A DNA stretch of 32,986 nt, from the NCBI GenBank assembly GCA_021774695.1, contig JAJFIU010000119.1, positions 1 through 32,986 of the forward strand. Direction: 5' to 3'. The notes under the pieces are model-generated. The model made no database searches and was not told the origin of the DNA. It was given only the letters and a program-made list of their open reading frames with translations. A program made the translations under genes and the position numbers. This DNA comes from Alphaproteobacteria bacterium (lineage in GTDB: Bacteria > Pseudomonadota > Alphaproteobacteria > Sphingomonadales > Kordiimonadaceae). This document shows, piece by piece, positions 1 through 7,459 of the stretch; within the stretch, counting starts at the first letter, position 1; the number at the start of each line of letters is the position of its first letter.

Positions 1-954
1 AAAAGCGCCTGAAAGCCACACCGGCAACACATCACCGACAATACGGCCGTATGCGGCATCGCCCACATCGCCGTATAGCTTGTAAGAAACGATGCCTGGC
101 AGCACGATCATCGGCGGCACGATCAACAGCCGAATACCTGCGGCGGCAAACACACCCTTCTGTGCTTCCTTAAGCGTGGGCGACGCCATCGCGCGCTGGG
201 TGATAGTTTGGTTGGTGCTCCAGTAAAACACTTGGATGAACAACATGCCGGTCAAGAGAGTATGCCACGGGATCGGGCTGGTGTTATCACCGATCAGGGT
301 CAGGCGCTCCGCAGGAATGCCGCTGAAATCAAAGTCGATGGCTTTGAGCGCTAAAATCACCACAAGTACGCCCATGCCCAACAGCACAACACCGCTGTAG
401 GTGTCGGACACCGCAACCGCGCGCAGCCCGCCGAACACGGCATAACAGGCTCCGACAACAGCAAACATACTGGCCAGAACCATGATCGAAATGTCGACGC
501 CGAACATGGACTGCATGAACAGCGACCCACCGTAAAGCATGGCGGGCAGGAAAATGAAGATATTGCCCAACAGGAACATGATCGAAACCGTCGCCCGGAT
601 ATGATGGTCGTTGTATCGTTTCTCCAGCAGCTCGGTCGTTGTCGTGCAATTGTTTCGGTAATAGACCGGCAGGAAGACCTTGGCGAGAATGATCAAACCT
701 GCGACTGCGGCGAACTCCCACCAGGCCAGAAGCGCCATTTGGTTGCCGTTCATACCGACAAGCTGGTCGGTGCTCAGGTTGGTCAGGGTTATCGAACCGG
801 CAACAAAAACCCAGGACAGGCCTCCGCCCGCAAGGAAATATTCCTTGTTTGAATTGGCCTCAACGCGGGTGCCGCGGCATTTCAGGTAGGTGGCTAAAGC
901 AATCGCTGCTGTGAAGGCTATGAAAACAACCACCTGTATCGTTTGTAATTCCAT
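1..954 (-). CDS. Sodium:solute symporter, vSGLT-like (partial, C-terminus outside window)
   Basis: SSS/SLC5 family inner-membrane transporter that probably couples Na+ entry to uptake of galactose or a galactoside. The frame is open from the ATG at 954 to the window edge (318 residues), so roughly the C-terminal third is missing. Hydrophobic helices alternate with short loops. By eye it aligns with the Vibrio galactose transporter vSGLT: DQLVGMNG at about 63-70, WWEFA near 78-82, FYWSTNQTITQR in the middle and PPMIVLPGI later. Q64 and E80 fall at vSGLT sugar-contact positions (Q69, E88), while the vSGLT lysine K294 appears to be arginine here. The start lies 15 bases after the stop of the GH42 beta-galactosidase gene, so it is the last visible gene of the leftward galactoside operon. 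The family is secure; the substrate is inferred from context and partial ligand conservation. Confidence 0.9.
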   Translation of the reverse strand, partial: MELQTIQVVVFIAFTAAIALATYLKCRGTRVEANSNKEYFLAGGGLSWVFVAGSITLTNLSTDQLVGMNGNQMALLAWWEFAAVAGLIILAKVFLPVYYRNNCTTTTELLEKRYNDHHIRATVSIMFLLGNIFIFLPAMLYGGSLFMQSMFGVDISIMVLASMFAVVGACYAVFGGLRAVAVSDTYSGVVLLGMGVLVVILALKAIDFDFSGIPAERLTLIGDNTSPIPWHTLLTGMLFIQVFYWSTNQTITQRAMASPTLKEAQKGVFAAAGIRLLIVPPMIVLPGIVSYKLYGDVGDAAYGRIVGDVLPVWLSGAF

Positions 955-969
955 GTGAACTCTCCGAAG

Positions 970-2955
970 TTAGGGGTGGTTGGAAGCTGAATTTTGGACA
1001 GTTCGCCACACCGATAGGTCGCGGGCGCCAACCATGCGCCGCCCTATAAGAAACTCGGCCTCAGCCGGTGCAGGTGCTAACTGTGCGCCTTCTGCATAAT
1101 TAAAAGCGAAGGTCAGATTTCCGCGCCTGGTTAAACGCATGTCATCGGGCAAGGCATGGACGGCGATGCCCATGTCTTTGCATTTGTCTTTGAGAAACGC
1201 TTGTAGAAACAAATCGTCGGTTACGGTGCCGATGTAGGTTGCCTTGTCGGTGCCAACAATTGCTGGCTCTCCGTTGCCGTATGGCGCAACCAGGCTGGCG
1301 CCCTCACCAATTTCAATTTCTTCACACCAGGACCGGGCTTCAAATGTGTCGCCTTTCCATTCCAACGCCTGAGGGCAGTCGGGACGAAGGGTTTCAACCG
1401 ACAGGACTTTCATCGGGATCAGGCTTTGTAATTTCCCGGGAGCAAGTGCGCTTGGAATGCTGAATTCGTCGGTTTTAGAGCCACTGCGCGGGCCGAAAAT
1501 AATATGGGCATCGGATTGGTCGCATCTTGTGACAAACCCGTCGTTGAGGATTGGAAGGCAGGGTGCAATCACCAACGAATAACCATCAAAGGCGGTGTCT
1601 TTGGAAATGAAGTCAACGTCAACGCCCAGTTGGCGCAGGACTGAATAATAGGAAAACTCGAGTTTGGGAAAGTCATAACCTGCACCTTGCTGCTGGATGG
1701 CGGTGACCCATAAAGCCTGCACATCGGTGACGATGGCAACTGCTGCTCGGGTTTTTGGATAATCACTGATATTGAGTTTGTTAAGCTCGGCTTCCACTTG
1801 CACAACCTCTGGCCATACGGAAGCGTTGCTATTGTCTGGCCGGCGCAGGCCAGCGTGCATTTGTTCTTGCGCAAAGGGCACTTGCCTCCAGCGGAAATAG
1901 CTGACGCAGGATGCGCCGTGCGCAAACGCTTCCCAAGACCATAGGCGCACCATGCCGGGAGAAGGGCGCGGGTTGTGCGGCGCCCAGTTTACCGGGCCGG
2001 GTTGCTGCTCCATTACCCAATAATCGCGTCCGGCGAAACTGCGGCTGGTGTCATGGTAAAAACTGCTGAAATCAGGATGACCGGTTCGCATATAGCGGTT
2101 CATCATTTCCGAGGGCTCGTCTTTGAAAGCCATATCTGCGCGGCCAAGTGGGTAGTTGTCGTAGGATGCAATATCCAGTTCTGCACCCAGTGCGTAGGGG
2201 TCAACGCCGAGATCTTCTTTTGGGATGAAATTATGGGTGATCCATTTGCCTGGCGCGTTTTTCCTGATGACCGCAACCATGCTGGAATGAAATGCGATAA
2301 CCCGATCAGACGAATAGCGGCGGTAGGCAAGCTGGTGCGCCGGGTTGGCCTCGGTCACAGTGCCAATCGGAAGCTCAATGGCGCCGAAAGACGGGTACTC
2401 CATCGACCAGAAAACATTGCCCCATGCTTCGTTAAGCGTTGCAATATCGCCGTAGCGATTGTGGCACCATTGCTGGAAACCGGTTTTGGCGTTCGTTGAT
2501 CCGCTTAGCGCAGTGTCATGGCAGCACAGCTCGTTATCGGTTTGCCAGCCAACAATTGCGTGCGTGTTGCCGTACCGCTTGGTGAGCACATCGGTGATCC
2601 GCAATGCTTCTCGTTGGTAGGTTTCGCTGGAGAAATCATAATGGCGCCGGGAGCCAAACCCTCGAGTGTGTTCAGTGCGCGGATCAACCGGCAGTATGTC
2701 GGGATGTTCATCGATCAACCATTTGGGCGGCGTGGCAGTGGGGGTACCAAAAACTACTTTCAGCCCTGCACCGGCAAGAATATCGATGGCCCGGTCCAGC
2801 CAATCAAATGAAAACTCTTCGCGCGCTGGCTCAATGCGCGACCAGACAAATTCGCCGATGCGAACATAGGTCAGGCCCAAAGCCTTCATGTCAGCTGCAT
2901 CCGTTAGCCACAGGTCTTCGGACCAATGTTCCGGATAATAACAGACGCCTAACAT
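970..2955 (-). CDS. bga: GH42 beta-galactosidase
   Basis: Cytoplasmic glycoside hydrolase family 42 enzyme (661 residues, normal family length) that releases beta-linked galactose from oligosaccharides or other galactosides. The N-terminus MLGVCYYPEHW is the typical GH42 start and there is no signal peptide, so the substrate must be imported first. The TIM barrel covers about residues 1-380. The acid/base is E142 in the QTDNEL motif and the nucleophile is E316 in DYWVMEQQPGPVNW. A trimerisation domain and a small C-terminal beta domain follow. The ATG overlaps the upstream regulator's stop codon (ATGTTAG), indicating translational coupling. The downstream neighbour is a sugar symporter and the upstream ones are a DgoR-like regulator and a sugar lactonase, so the galactose formed probably enters the oxidative De Ley-Doudoroff route. 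The family call is very secure; the exact galactoside is unknown. Confidence 0.95.
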   Translation of the reverse strand: MLGVCYYPEHWSEDLWLTDAADMKALGLTYVRIGEFVWSRIEPAREEFSFDWLDRAIDILAGAGLKVVFGTPTATPPKWLIDEHPDILPVDPRTEHTRGFGSRRHYDFSSETYQREALRITDVLTKRYGNTHAIVGWQTDNELCCHDTALSGSTNAKTGFQQWCHNRYGDIATLNEAWGNVFWSMEYPSFGAIELPIGTVTEANPAHQLAYRRYSSDRVIAFHSSMVAVIRKNAPGKWITHNFIPKEDLGVDPYALGAELDIASYDNYPLGRADMAFKDEPSEMMNRYMRTGHPDFSSFYHDTSRSFAGRDYWVMEQQPGPVNWAPHNPRPSPGMVRLWSWEAFAHGASCVSYFRWRQVPFAQEQMHAGLRRPDNSNASVWPEVVQVEAELNKLNISDYPKTRAAVAIVTDVQALWVTAIQQQGAGYDFPKLEFSYYSVLRQLGVDVDFISKDTAFDGYSLVIAPCLPILNDGFVTRCDQSDAHIIFGPRSGSKTDEFSIPSALAPGKLQSLIPMKVLSVETLRPDCPQALEWKGDTFEARSWCEEIEIGEGASLVAPYGNGEPAIVGTDKATYIGTVTDDLFLQAFLKDKCKDMGIAVHALPDDMRLTRRGNLTFAFNYAEGAQLAPAPAEAEFLIGRRMVGARDLSVWRTVQNSASNHP

Positions 2956-3656
2956 CTTTTCTCTCTTGCCTCGGCAATCAAATCACTGGCTTCTTTGACC
3001 AATTCAAAACTCGCGGCGTGAGCGGCTTTTCCGTCTCCGGCCAGGATGGCATCAAGTACCTTTTTGTGGTCAGCTACGCTGGCGAGCGCGACCCCTTTAT
3101 ATTGGTTGGTCAGGCGGATACTTATCCTGAGCGCGGTTTCAACCAGATCTTTCAACTGGCTATGGAAGCGGTTGCCGCTGGCTTCCAGCACGGCAACATG
3201 AAAGGCAATGTCAGACAGAAGGGCGTCATCATCACCGCGTTCTGCTGCCTGCATGCGTGCCAATGCGTCCACTATCGCCTGTTTTTGTTCGGCGCTTGCT
3301 CGCTCGGCGGCAAATGCGGCAGCTTGCGGCTCAACGGCCAAACGGATTTCGGTAAACTCGCTCAAAAGCTCGATCGAGAATTTCCGGTCCAATAACCAGC
3401 GCAGCACATCTGGGTCCAACAAGTTCCACGACTGTTCCGGTTGTACCCAGGTTCCTTGTCGCGGCCGCGCGCGCAGCAACCCTTTTGAAGTCAGCATTTT
3501 AACTGCTTCGCGCAAAACGCTGCGGCTCACACCAAATTGTTCGCATAGATCAGCTTCGATCGGGAATGTGTTTTCGCCGCTATATTTTCCTTGGACGATA
3601 GCTAGACCAAGATCGTTGACTATTTGCTGGGTTAAACTTTGAGACGATATCATCAT
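2949..3656 (-). CDS. GntR family (FadR/FCD) transcriptional regulator, DgoR-like
   Basis: Transcription factor of 235 residues with an N-terminal winged helix-turn-helix (about 8-75, including FPIEADLCEQFGVSRSVLREAVKML) and a C-terminal all-helical FCD ligand-binding domain. The stretch WNLLDPDVLRWLLDRK after the wing closely resembles Escherichia coli DgoR, the galactonate-responsive repressor, so galactonate or a related acid is a reasonable effector. I start it at the ATG at 3656 (a second ATG follows at once). The open frame extends 52 codons further upstream, but that part overlaps the lactonase gene and lacks family similarity. The gene sits 13 bases after the lactonase stop and overlaps the beta-galactosidase start, so the regulator is co-transcribed with its probable targets. 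The family is secure; the effector is inferred. Confidence 0.9.
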   Translation of the reverse strand: MMISSQSLTQQIVNDLGLAIVQGKYSGENTFPIEADLCEQFGVSRSVLREAVKMLTSKGLLRARPRQGTWVQPEQSWNLLDPDVLRWLLDRKFSIELLSEFTEIRLAVEPQAAAFAAERASAEQKQAIVDALARMQAAERGDDDALLSDIAFHVAVLEASGNRFHSQLKDLVETALRISIRLTNQYKGVALASVADHKKVLDAILAGDGKAAHAASFELVKEASDLIAEAREKRC

Positions 3657-3669
3657 CGAATGTTCGCTT

Positions 3670-4581
3670 TCATGTAGGCAGGTTAGGCACACGGCCCTTG
3701 TATGTTTCTTCCGGTAATCCCGTGGTGTCAGTATGGAAAATAAAGACGTTGCCCGCGGAAGGTTCATTTTCAAGCCGCTCACGGGGTAAGCCATCGCGCG
3801 CGGAAGTGACAATCATCAAATTCAGATCAGGCCCGCCGAACGCGACACAGGTTGGTTGGCTTGTCGGTACTGGTATGTCGGCAATGATGTCGCCTTTAGG
3901 GTTGAAGGCTAGTATTTTCCTGGCCGCCCACTGCGCGCTCCAGATATTGCCTTGGGCATCGACAGCAGCGCCGTCGGGTCCACCGCCGCGCGGCACGCGA
4001 ACGAAAAGGCTTTTATTGGAGATAGCGCCGGATTCGGTATCAACGTCATAGCGGTAGATGTTTCCTTTGAGCGAGTCTGCATAATAGAGAGTGTCGCCGC
4101 CTGGGCTCCATCCAATGCCGTTGGAGACGGCGACGTCCTTCTCGTGTACGGAAAGTCCATGATCGATGTCCAAGCAAAATAGCCGCCCCGTGGGAGGCTT
4201 AGACTGGGTGTAATTTTCCATCATGGTGCCAGACCAAAATCGGCCTTGCCGGTCGGCACGCCCGTCATTGAAACGATCTTCGCCGGGCAGAAAATCTGGC
4301 TTATGCAGCCATTTTATGTCGCCGGTTTGCCAGTTGAAAAAGGCGAATCCGGGGGCGAATGCAGCGATGATCACATCGGGGTCGTCCGTGAAAGCAAAGG
4401 ATCCAAGGGGTTCCGGCACGCCGAACACACTTAGTTTCCCCCCCGGCCACTCGTATCGATACAGCTTGTTTTCCAGAATATCGGTCCACCAGAACGATTG
4501 GTCGTGGGCGCGCCACTGCACCCCTTCACCCAAGCTGTTGCTTACGTGGACTTCATCAATTTGTTTGAAACTCTTGGACAT
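3670..4581 (-). CDS. SMP-30/gluconolactonase family sugar lactonase
   Basis: Six-bladed beta-propeller lactonase (303 residues) of the SMP-30/Gnl/LRE family, which hydrolyses aldono-lactones using one divalent metal ion. Expected metal ligands are visible: E19 in SLGEGVQW, N105 in RFNDGRADRQGRFWSGTM, N154 in VSNGIGWSPGG and D169 in LYYADS. No signal peptide is present, so it should act in the cytoplasm. It is the first gene of the leftward operon (lactonase, DgoR-like regulator, GH42, symporter), and a galactose-dehydrogenase-like SDR is divergent from it. Conversion of galactonolactone to galactonate is therefore the most likely role, although arabinono- or gluconolactone cannot be excluded. 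The ATG at 4581 precedes the conserved N-terminal strand; the ribosome binding site is weak. Confidence 0.88.
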   Translation of the reverse strand: MSKSFKQIDEVHVSNSLGEGVQWRAHDQSFWWTDILENKLYRYEWPGGKLSVFGVPEPLGSFAFTDDPDVIIAAFAPGFAFFNWQTGDIKWLHKPDFLPGEDRFNDGRADRQGRFWSGTMMENYTQSKPPTGRLFCLDIDHGLSVHEKDVAVSNGIGWSPGGDTLYYADSLKGNIYRYDVDTESGAISNKSLFVRVPRGGGPDGAAVDAQGNIWSAQWAARKILAFNPKGDIIADIPVPTSQPTCVAFGGPDLNLMIVTSARDGLPRERLENEPSAGNVFIFHTDTTGLPEETYKGRVPNLPT

Positions 4582-4626
4582 GCTGCTGGTTTTTTACCCC
4601 ATACATATTGGCTAATAAGTCGACGG

Positions 4627-4641
4627 TGGTAGCGCTAACCC
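4627..4641. promoter_or_regulatory. Imperfect palindrome with TAGCGCTA core, candidate operator
   Basis: An 8-bp self-complementary core, TAGCGCTA (4630-4637), has partly matching flanks (TGG on the left, ACCC on the right). It lies about 45 bases upstream of the lactonase start in the divergent control region. LacI-family operators often have AGCGCT centres, and the palindrome upstream of glk also contains this centre. Binding by any protein encoded here is an inference only. Confidence 0.3.
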
Positions 4642-4716
4642 TCATTTTGGTGTTTATTATTATGATATATATGATTAAAAAACAATAAGAGCAAAGTTGA
4701 GTCTATCGAGGGTGTA

Positions 4717-4740
4717 TTTGGTCGAATGACGGCGACCAAA
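4717..4740. promoter_or_regulatory. Perfect 8-bp inverted repeat upstream of the galactose dehydrogenase gene
   Basis: TTTGGTCG (4717-4724) and CGACCAAA (4733-4740) form a perfect inverted repeat separated by 8 bases, ending 35 bases before the ATG of the SDR gene. It is the strongest dyad in the intergenic region (4582-4775). The spacing suits an operator for a dimeric regulator such as the DgoR-like or LysR protein encoded nearby; a hairpin in the 5' leader is the alternative. The rest of the region is AT-rich (notably 4655-4685), as expected for divergent promoters. Confidence 0.5.
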
Positions 4741-4775
4741 CGGGTGCTGATAAGGCAACATGGGAAGAACAGGAA

Positions 4776-5537
4776 ATGGGCTATCCGCAATATAGCGACC
4801 TAAAGGGAGCCACAGCTTTTATCACCGGCGGTGGCTCAGGAATCGGCACATCTTTTGTCGAGGCTTTCACCGCCCAAGGTGCGAATGTGGGGTTTGTTTC
4901 CCTGACCGCTGAACCAGCGGAAGCCTTGTGTGACAAGATTGAACGTCAATACGGCAGGCGTCCGCTTTATATCCAGTGTGATATCCGCGATGTAACCGCC
5001 CTTCAGGCGGCTATTGAGCGAACCCGCACCGAATTTGGTCCGGTTAAAATTCTTGTCAATAATGCTGCGCGCGACGACCGTCATGATATCGAAAATTACA
5101 CCGCTGACAGTTGGGACGATTCGATGAATACCAACTTGCGGCCGCATTTTTTCACAGCGCAAGCCTGCTTGCCTGACATGAAGGAGGCAGGGGGCAGCAT
5201 CATAAACCTGGGCTCAAACTCAGCAAATTTGGGCTTGGCCGGATATGCGTCATACGTTACAGCAAAAGCCGCTATTGTGGGCTTAACCAAGGCATTGGCC
5301 CGCGAGCTTGGGCCGCACGATATCCGCGTAAATGCGTTGATACCCGGTTGGGTTTTAACCGAGCGGCAAAAAGAGCTTTGGGCCACGCCTGAAGCAATCG
5401 AAGAATGCCTAGCACAGCAAAGCCTCAAGAAAACCATTTCTGAGGAAGACGTGGCCAATTCTGCCCTGTTTTTGGCGTCAAACGTGTCGGCGATGATCAC
5501 TGGCCAATCGCTTATTATTGATGGCGGCCGTGTATAA
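4776..5537 (+). CDS. SDR family NAD(P)-dependent dehydrogenase, probable D-galactose 1-dehydrogenase
   Basis: Classical short-chain dehydrogenase of 253 residues. The Rossmann glycine motif TGGGSGIG is at 17-24, NNAA at 95-98, the catalytic serine near S147/S149, Y160 and K164 form the YxxxK motif, and the chain ends in DGGRV. The N-terminus YPQYSDLKG is typical of SDRs annotated as galactose or sugar dehydrogenases in alphaproteobacteria. Its stop overlaps the start of the KDGal kinase gene (TAATG), and an SMP-30 lactonase is divergent, so oxidation of D-galactose to D-galactono-lactone is the best-fitting reaction. SDR substrate specificity cannot be read directly from sequence; a galactonate-modifying or L-sugar dehydrogenase remains possible. 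A GGGAAG ribosome binding site lies about 8 bases before the ATG. Confidence 0.85.
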   Translation: MGYPQYSDLKGATAFITGGGSGIGTSFVEAFTAQGANVGFVSLTAEPAEALCDKIERQYGRRPLYIQCDIRDVTALQAAIERTRTEFGPVKILVNNAARDDRHDIENYTADSWDDSMNTNLRPHFFTAQACLPDMKEAGGSIINLGSNSANLGLAGYASYVTAKAAIVGLTKALARELGPHDIRVNALIPGWVLTERQKELWATPEAIEECLAQQSLKKTISEEDVANSALFLASNVSAMITGQSLIIDGGRV

Positions 5538-6454
5538 TGACCGCCTGCAGGATAGCTATTGACTGGGGATCAAGCGCCTTTCGCGCCTATCTGCTGGACA
5601 AAGACAACCAGATTTTGGAGCGCACCAGTACCCATGACGGTGTGTTGATGCTGGCAGACAAGCCTTACAGTCAGGTAATAGTGGAAACATGCGGCGGGTG
5701 GCTAACCGAAACGCCGGGCCTGACGATAATCATGGGCGGGACAATCGGCAGCCGAAACGGCTGGAAGGAAACGCCCTATGTTTCCTGCGATGCGCCCATC
5801 GCGGCGCTTGCCAGCGCCTGTGTCAGGGTAGAAAATGACGCCGGTTTGGATATCCAGATTGTACCCGGTGTTAGCGGGCCTGATTTTTTTGGTGGCACCG
5901 ATGTGATGCGGGGCGAAGAACTTCAGATATTTGGTGCGATACAAACTTTGGGGCTGATCGATGCCTTGGTGTGTCTGCCGGGCACCCACAGCAAATGGTG
6001 TGTTGTTGAGCAGGGTAGAATTACTTCTGTGACATCCTTTATGACCGGCGAGATGTTCGCGCTTATTCGCCGCCAAAGCATGATCGGTTCGTTGATTAAC
6101 GACGACGAGTTTGACCAGGGTAGCTTCCTTAGCGGGGCCGCGGAAAGCGCCTCATCTGCGGGGTTGCTTCATAAATTATTTTCAATCCGCGCCGATATTC
6201 TGCTGGGCAATCTGGCGTGCCGCTCCGCCGAGAGCTATCTGTCTGGCATGCTGGTTGGTAGTGAGGTTGAGGCTGTTGCAAGCGTTATAGGGACAGGCAC
6301 CGAGGTCCTGTTGGTCGGCAATGCAGGCTTGACCAACCGATACAGCGCCGCACTGAACGAACATAACCTTAAAACGGTGCCGGTTCCTCCAGATCAAGCC
6401 TTTGTCAAAGGTATCTCAGTGCTGTTGGAGGCTCAAAATTCCCAACTAAATTAA
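5537..6454 (+). CDS. dgoK: 2-dehydro-3-deoxygalactonokinase
   Basis: Sugar-acid kinase (305 residues, the usual DgoK length) that phosphorylates 2-dehydro-3-deoxy-D-galactonate (KDGal) with ATP to the 6-phosphate. Family signatures are clear: IDWGSSAFRAYLLD at 8-21 (phosphate-binding loop), MGGTIGSRNGW at 66-76, MRGEELQIFGA at 124-134 and LPGTHSKW at 147-154. The ATG shares one base with the upstream stop codon (TAATG), so it is translationally coupled to the galactose dehydrogenase gene. In the De Ley-Doudoroff pathway it acts after galactonate dehydratase, which is not encoded here. The product would need a KDP-Gal aldolase; the Eda encoded at 21448 is the only candidate in the window. Confidence 0.93.
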   Translation: MTACRIAIDWGSSAFRAYLLDKDNQILERTSTHDGVLMLADKPYSQVIVETCGGWLTETPGLTIIMGGTIGSRNGWKETPYVSCDAPIAALASACVRVENDAGLDIQIVPGVSGPDFFGGTDVMRGEELQIFGAIQTLGLIDALVCLPGTHSKWCVVEQGRITSVTSFMTGEMFALIRRQSMIGSLINDDEFDQGSFLSGAAESASSAGLLHKLFSIRADILLGNLACRSAESYLSGMLVGSEVEAVASVIGTGTEVLLVGNAGLTNRYSAALNEHNLKTVPVPPDQAFVKGISVLLEAQNSQLN

Positions 6455-6472
6455 CCCGCTCAGGTGCTCTGC

Positions 6473-7369
6473 CTATCCATATAATTTTTGAATGTGCTCA
6501 ATGACCTTCTGCCCGATGGGAGGCAGTGGTTTGCCGCTTTTTCGCGTTAGAATTTTGGGTGACGATTTTTGGGGGATGTCTGCCAATGTGATAATTTCGA
6601 GACGCCGCGAACGGGTATAAACTTCAGCTAAATTCTGCGGCAGCAAGGTCACCAAGTCCGTCACCTCTGAGGTTTGGGCAAAAGCATCATAGTTATTGGA
6701 CAGGCAAACCGTGCCCTGATTGCCTCTGTTGAGCCCAGCAAGACCAGCACTGAAATCAGTGAACTGTGCTGGTGCCGGGCTGTGTGCAATGGGAAACCGG
6801 CCAAGGTCGTCCATCAACACGGAAGATTTTCCTGCCAGAGCGTGGCCGCTGCTCACAAGGCCAACGATTGGCTGGGGCTGCAGGTTAACAACCAACAGAT
6901 CAGGGTCGGAGGGAGCAAAGGCCAGATCACAAATTGCGATATGCAGTTTATCATCTAGCAATTTTTCCAGCAGTTCTTCTGTGTCGCCGGTTTCTAATTG
7001 TAAGCGCACAGGGCCATGGTCAGCGAGTATCTTTTCGATCAGATTGGCTGATAGAAGGACAGTGTATGCAGGTCCCAGCCCGATGGATAGTTGCCCGGAT
7101 GCGCCGCTGCGCCAACCGTTGACCATATCTTCGGTGTCACGGACCGACCGTAAAATATGCTTGCCGCTGCGAACCAGTTCTTCGCCGATATCAGTTAATC
7201 GTAACCTTCGGCCAATCCGCTCGAACAGCTTGGCATCCAAGTCATTCTCTAGTGTTTGCATGCTTTTGGTAAGCGCAGGCTGGCTGATATGAAGTTTTTC
7301 AGATGCTTTCTGCAGCGTGCCTTCTTCAGCGATGGCAACCAAATGGCGCAAGTGACGAATATCAAGCAT
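6473..7369 (-). CDS. LysR family transcriptional regulator
   Basis: LysR-type regulator of 298 residues. The N-terminal helix-turn-helix includes EEGTLQKASEKLHISQPALTKSMQTLE (about 15-41), followed by a linker helix and a two-lobed effector domain with SIGLGPAYTVLLSANL near 90-110. The ATG at 7369 gives the usual start MLDIRHLRHLVAIAE; a TTG four codons upstream would place coding sequence over the candidate operator. The gene is convergent with dgoK (18-base gap) and divergent from the sterol desaturase gene. Some LysR proteins (GbpR type) regulate galactose genes in alphaproteobacteria, so it may act on the galactose locus, on the desaturase, or on both. The effector is unknown. Confidence 0.9.
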   Translation of the reverse strand: MLDIRHLRHLVAIAEEGTLQKASEKLHISQPALTKSMQTLENDLDAKLFERIGRRLRLTDIGEELVRSGKHILRSVRDTEDMVNGWRSGASGQLSIGLGPAYTVLLSANLIEKILADHGPVRLQLETGDTEELLEKLLDDKLHIAICDLAFAPSDPDLLVVNLQPQPIVGLVSSGHALAGKSSVLMDDLGRFPIAHSPAPAQFTDFSAGLAGLNRGNQGTVCLSNNYDAFAQTSEVTDLVTLLPQNLAEVYTRSRRLEIITLADIPQKSSPKILTRKSGKPLPPIGQKVIEHIQKLYG

Positions 7370-7373
7370 AATT

Positions 7374-7388
7374 ATAACCAATAGTTAT
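7374..7388. promoter_or_regulatory. Candidate LysR-type operator (ATAAC-N5-GTTAT)
   Basis: ATAACCAATAGTTAT is a perfect interrupted dyad with 5-base arms and a 5-base spacer, containing the T-N11-A pattern typical of LysR-type boxes. It lies 5 bases upstream of the lysR ATG in the 90-base divergent region with the sterol desaturase gene, which fits autoregulation plus control of the divergent gene. Confidence 0.55.
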
Positions 7389-7459
7389 GTTTATCTGAAT
7401 ATATATCACTAAACTTTATTAAATGAAATCGATATAGTCTCTTTCAAAGGGGATAAACA

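Noticed and set aside
2604-3395. Rightward open frame of 263 codons opposite the beta-galactosidase and GntR genes
   Set aside because: It is antisense to two clear genes and its translation (rich in Arg, Cys and Gln) matches no family; it is a by-product of codon use on the other strand.
3657-3812. N-terminal extension of the GntR regulator by 52 residues
   Set aside because: It overlaps the lactonase coding sequence in another frame, lacks similarity to GntR proteins, and the ATG at 3656 fits the family start.
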